Assembly: GCA_963924555.1 (NCBI GenBank)
Contig: OZ004595.1
Coordinates: 6,256,599 to 6,320,598, forward strand
Length of the DNA: 64,000 bases
Source of the DNA: Crambe crambe
Taxonomy: Eukaryota > Porifera > Demospongiae > Poecilosclerida > Crambeidae
Direction of reading: 5' to 3'
Shown in pieces: positions 59,601 to 64,000 of the stretch; within the stretch, counting starts at the first letter, position 1; each line of letters begins with the position of its first letter. Position numbers and translations under genes: made by a program. The notes beneath the pieces are model-generated. The model worked only from the letters and a program-made list of their open reading frames with translations, ran no database searches and had not been told where the DNA came from.

Positions 59601-62600
59601 TGTCCCATTCCTACAGGAAAAGTAAAGAATGCTCTGAAGTAGTAGAGTAAAAGTCTTTTTATAGATTGAGTTTCTCCAGTTGTGAATGTGTAGAGAGGGA
59701 ATCAAGTGATGCATGTACGTGGTGTCCTGCATGCAATGACTGATGAATTTAGTTCCATGACGTATGAATATCTATCTGTGTGGTCCAGTGAATACGACAA
59801 TACAACCAAGGGCAATGGAGCAGTGGCAAGTGTTTTCACGGGCTAAATTAGGAACTGACCGTCCCACACTATGAATATACTAACATGAATATGAATATCT
59901 CAATCACTTGTTAAATGGCACGAATGAAGTTTGGCAGGATCAATGAATAAAGAAATAAAGAGGGGACACACCTTAATTATTTCTGATCCTACACTCACTA
60001 AACACACAAAAGGCAAAAGGACTTACCAATGCCAGCTTCCAGCCATGCCACTATGGTGTTCACCTCCCACTTGCTGAACGAGAGACCTCTAGCTTCTTCC
60101 AAGATCCGCCACTGCTCCTTGAGGTCGGGACCCACTGACTGATAGGGGGACCCCACGTTGGCAGAGGAGTGACCAGACCCCTGGATCAAGCTACTCTGAC
60201 TGAGATTAAGACCATCTGGAGAAGGAGGAGGGGATGAAGAAGAAGAAACAGTTTCCATCATTATTCTTTACAACGCAATAACAGACTGACAAGATTTACT
60301 GTCTAAATTGTTTATTTAAAGCGAGCATCTGCTTTTATAGCTCAACAAAATCCAACACATGGGCAGAAAAATGGCCTCTACCTGACTGTTCCTGCCAGCT
60401 CTTTCATTGTTCATCCTCCTTAAGGAGGCCATTTACGGCTAATGAGGGTCACTCCAGCCAGGTTCCCGGGAAATTGAAAATGATTACATAGCAATACATG
60501 TGGCTTACAGACAGTAATATCAGTACTTCTTGTGATACTAGTTCCCTATTGGTTAATGCTACAAAGGTATCGGCATTCCAACAGACTATCACCACAACAG
60601 ATCAAGTTTAGAGTTTAAAGTTCACGGTAACCTTAGAAAGAGCCTGCAGCAATCTTTACCTCATGTAATATCTGGCTAGGAATTTGATAAAAATCCTCCT
60701 GTCAACAGTGAGTCACTAACTGTTTACATAGGGCACATAGGGCAGGGCACATAGGGCACATAGGGTGGACTGGCTATGGATTTCCACTAACAGACCACTC
60801 TCGATCTTGTTTAAACACTAACTCCCCTTTACAGGATTTCTTCAAATCCCTGGCCAGTCCGCCCTATGTAGGTTATGTATAGGTGTAAGTGACTCCTAGT
60901 GGCCGCTAATTCACTTTACAAGAGAGCTGGGCTCCTGGAATCCAGCTCTGTACTGCTAGAGATATCAGGGGAGGCAACCAAGCGTACAGCTATAGGAGAA
61001 GTGTGTGCAGTATATAATGGAGTCAAGTCTTTAATAAACATACTCATGACTCTAACTCTAATTACATTAGGATCCATACTTGGACAGGATACGAGGGAAT
61101 ACTCTGGAGATTCTGATGTGAAAACTGCTCTAAGAGTCATTGTTTGTGGTGTGAGGAAGAGGGACCACCTGTGTGTTAGTACTGAGTCCAGCAATATACA
61201 CACACGTCTGTCTGATAGGCGTGGAGGAGAGCTCATGGAATGTAATGTAATTAAAATCATGAATGTCTTTAATACTATAATGATCTGAGCTCATGGCCAC
61301 GTGGGCCATATGGCGGATGTGGCCATGAGCTTGCCAGGTCACAGTCAGGGATGATCAGACTTGGGAAAACTTATACTGTCTGAAGCCACTCACTTGAAAC
61401 GATTTAGTCTATACTTTGTTAGCTACAATGTATTTTGCTTAGTTTCTCAGTATCAGAACAATTTAACCTGTCACCATGCAGAAGCGGAAGTTGTACAGCC
61501 TAGCAGGCTATGGATACTTCCATACTTAGAATCCATTAACTATACACTCCACATAGTACACTACACATTGCCATGTATACCCTGTCTCTCCTCGGGCTAT
61601 TGGTATCCTGAAAGTATCCTGAGGATATTTTAATACTCTACATTAATTGCCACCCTCAGGCTATTGGTATCCTGAGAGTATCCTGAGGAATACTGCCACC
61701 TAATACTATACACTACTCGATCCACATAGTACACTAATACCTTGCCACCCTGTCTCCTCAGGCTATTGGTATCCTGAGAGTATCCTGAGGAATACTGCCA
61801 CCTAATACTATATACTACTCGATCCACATAGTACACTCCTCAGGCTATTGGTATCCTGAAAGTATCCTACAGAGTGGGTCTGGTAATTATGTTTTGGCAT
61901 GATGGTATAATAATGTTGAAGCTTACTAACCACATATTTCTGGAAGGACTTGGTAGCTATATGATCTAATAGGAGTTTTAGGTCTTCATGATGTTGTGCA
62001 TAACAACTGTGGGGGGGAGTGGCCATGGGGGAGTGGCCATGGGGGAGTGGCATAAAAAAGCTATGAGGGAGTGACATAGTGTACTAATAATTTATTTAGG
62101 ACTCACCCATACTGGTCAGACTGGCTATGCTGGTTTTACTTCCCCCTCTGCCGCTGCTTCTCCTCATTTTGGTGAGAAAGGCACTTTTCTTTTTCGTTGA
62201 CTTGTGAGACTCTCTGCTTCCTAGAGGCTGGGAGGAGTATCTCCTGCCAAAGACGGGAGTCATCTCCCGACCGTCATCATTCAGACTTGCTGATTCGACA
62301 CTCATCTCCCTCTCCCAGTTCAGTCCGAGAGAAGAGGAGGAGATTCGATACTTGGAAGTCCTCTCAAAGTTACTTTCTGGTTCCTGGCTCATCCCCCCTT
62401 GAGTAAAGGCCAGTTCAATGCTTGGATTCCGACGCAGGGAGAGGTTCACTTGCACACTTGCATCTGTCGTATCAACATTAGGACGAGATGACTTGAGGTT
62501 ACGTAACAGGTCCCTTAGAGAGGAATTGGAAGACTTGACAGACATAAGCTCATCGCGTGTACGATCCAACTCCCCTTGGATACTCAGCAGGGATCCTTCT

Positions 62601-64000
62601 TTGATATCCAGTTGAGTGCGAAGGTGGAGTGATCTCTCGGCAGCATCACGAGCTCGTTTCAGCAACTCCCACTTCTCTCTCTCAACCTTCTTTACCTCTT
62701 TGGTGAGCTTCTTGATCTGTTCGTCTCTCTCCTTTGCCTCCCTCTCCTGCTGTCGCTGGAGACGAGCAACATCTTCCTCCTTGTCCCGCAACTTGATCTG
62801 AAGTTCCTTCACCATCAGCGCAACTGATTCACTCATCCCTTCCGCTTTCAAATCCTCAAAAGAGAGTTGTGATTTCCTCACTTGCTGAGGAGGGGGAGAA
62901 ATGACAGCTCTACTTTGGATGTGAATAGTCCTTCTGGTTGGCGACACAGGGACTTCATTGCTCTCTGACTGAGATGTAACTGTAACAGTATCTCGGGAAT
63001 TCATGCTTCCTTTCTGGGGCCTGTGTCTGTTGCCTGCTGTGCGTGACTGCACAGGAATGGATTTGATTTCAAGTTCTGAAGGCTCATTAGTTCCAGCGGG
63101 CTGTGTTTCCACCTGCACATTTGCTGGTGGCAGTGTGACTGTTTCCCTCACCTCTGAACTTAGGATCTTCTTGTTGGGTGTCAGCGAATCCGTTTCACCT
63201 TTCTGTTCTTCTTTGATTTGCTGTGTTGATTTGTCACTCTGAAAAGATAAGTCTCCTTTGACCTCGACCTCATCTTGAAGACGACCATTTTCTCCTTCTA
63301 TAGGTGGTCCCGGTTCAGAAGTAACACTGGATGGGCTGAGGAACTCATTATTCTCTGACACTTGCTCCATTGACTCTTCAATTTTCAGCTCTATTTTCAT
63401 TTCTTCACTCTTCTTTCCGATTCCTTGTGATTTCTTTTTCTCCTTTTCTCCATCTTCCAAAGACTGCCAAGTCCCCTCATGAAATTCAGCTTCCTCAGTG
63501 GCCATGTTTCTCATCTTCTTTGTCTTGTCCAGATGGTTGCCTGCAGTGATGGTGGGTTGATTATCACTGTCAGTTTTGACACCGTCATTGGTTGCAACTT
63601 TGCTCAACGCAGTGGACTCACTTGCATTCATCTTGCTTTCTTGCCATTTGATGTTTTGGAGTGTAGTCTCACCTTCCACAGCATCAACTGATGATTCATG
63701 ACTCACTGGAAGGAACACATTTTCTTTGGGCCCCCTGTTCACTCGAGGTGAGGAATTTTTTGGTCTTGTCAGTGAATAGCGTGTTTCTGACGGTGGAGCA
63801 GATACCGCTGAAGAATTATGTGTAGAAGGAATAGGTGATGAGGCTGAGCCAGCAGTAGGCAGAGCTGGTTTGTCCCCCATGGGTATGGGGGAATCATCCT
63901 TGTCCACAGAACTCTCTATCCCCCGACCAGCAACCACTGTGCTACTCAAATTCTCTATGCCCTGACCAGCAACAACTGTGCTATTCGAATTCTCTATGCC
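56649..64000 (-). CDS. KAZN: Kazrin/liprin-like coiled-coil and triple-SAM protein (5' end cut)
   Basis: Exons read by phase: 64000(+)-62107, 60215-60027, 59610-59451, 58228-57991, 57890-57801, 57463-57288, 57144-56808 and 56744-56649. The large first exon starts outside the window, is disordered, and ends in a coiled coil (about 62880-62500: LSFEDLKAEG ... ELQIKLRDKEEDVARLQRQQ ...). Three SAM domains follow: SFSKWEVNTIVAWLEAGIGM..NPLHRRKLFLAL, HSWVAFEWAHDCGLAHLTEI..DLKRYLKITKK, and NPLYWTNRDVADWLQDIDLQ..SQLRRHLAGKIASLF. The third SAM and its LRRHLA ending fit kazrin better than liprin-alpha or liprin-beta, but all three are related. The protein ends LSSTTV, a class I PDZ-binding motif. Probably a cytoskeletal or adhesion-linked scaffold. 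Confidence 0.82.
58499..58694. repeat. Minisatellite, unit about 15-16 bp, in kazrin intron
   Basis: About 12-13 head-to-tail copies of ggtgtcctgattagag with small variants. No spacers between units, so it is not a CRISPR array. Confidence 0.93.
60216..62106. other. Large kazrin intron (about 1.9 kb)
   Basis: Longest intron in the window. It contains overlapping open frames of 129 codons (plus, 60899-61288) and 114 codons (minus, 60916-61260) with no recognised homology, a hairpin-forming inverted repeat at about 61287-61334, and tandem repeats at 61590-61870. A short exon-like frame near 61915-62010 (minus) reads CYAQHHEDLKLLLDHIATKS; it could be an alternative exon. Confidence 0.5.
61590..61870. 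repeat. Complex tandem repeat, unit about 60-110 bp
   Basis: Four copies of ctattggtatcctgagagta plus tcctgagg, spaced by sequence such as actactcgatccacatagta that is itself repeated. Confidence 0.85.
63907..64000. repeat. 39-bp in-frame repeat at kazrin N-terminal region
   Basis: At least two and a half copies of a 39-base unit encoding 13-residue repeats of the form GIENxxSTVVAGx. It continues past the right edge of the window. Confidence 0.85.

Noticed and set aside
60899-61288. 129-codon plus-strand frame as a gene
   Set aside because: No ATG-based homology, overlaps a similar open frame on the minus strand, and lies inside a kazrin intron with repeats.

Overview
The window is animal nuclear DNA. 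It is gene-dense, and most genes carry many GT-AG introns of about 50-250 bases. The gene set is typical of metazoans: kazrin, PLEKHM2, PEX5, NUP188, a SAND-domain protein and a CIDE-N protein. The tiny intergenic distances, many divergent gene pairs and many small palindromic repeats suggest a compact early-branching animal, most likely a sponge. That assignment is inference. Gene names come from recognised protein families and motifs; exon borders were read by eye from splice sites and reading-frame phase.

Layout. 0-7 kb: the 3' end of CDK11 (+), an intronless TPP1 (+) and a large protein with an N-terminal CIDE-N domain (-). 7-15 kb: an intronless SNX25-like gene (-), a claudin-like gene (+), an unrecognised 207-residue single-pass membrane protein (-) and PUS3 (+). 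15-29 kb: NUP188 (-), a C3orf33-like SNase-fold protein (-) and PLEKHM2 (+). 29-37.4 kb: three tandem minus-strand copies of a polytopic membrane protein family that I do not recognise. One copy is broken, one has an unresolved 5' frame break and one is intact. 38-44 kb: PDE6D (-), PEX5 (+) and a protein combining SAND and SAM domains (-). 44-53 kb: two tandem GMP synthetase genes (-) separated by a decayed Merlin-type transposase, then POLR2D (+). 53-64 kb: ESF1 (-), SMCO4 (-) and most of a kazrin-like gene (-) that runs off the right edge.

The genes are mostly housekeeping and do not form one pathway. TPP1 and PLEKHM2 share a lysosomal theme, and SNX25-like is endosomal. Five divergent pairs have start codons 45-130 bases apart. 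Two same-strand pairs (C3orf33/NUP188 and SMCO4/ESF1) are separated by only about 20 bases.

The most novel items are the tandem membrane-protein family, the CIDE-N fusion protein, the SAND-SAM protein and the duplicated GMPS locus with its mobile-element insertions. I saw no convincing RNA genes or CRISPR arrays.
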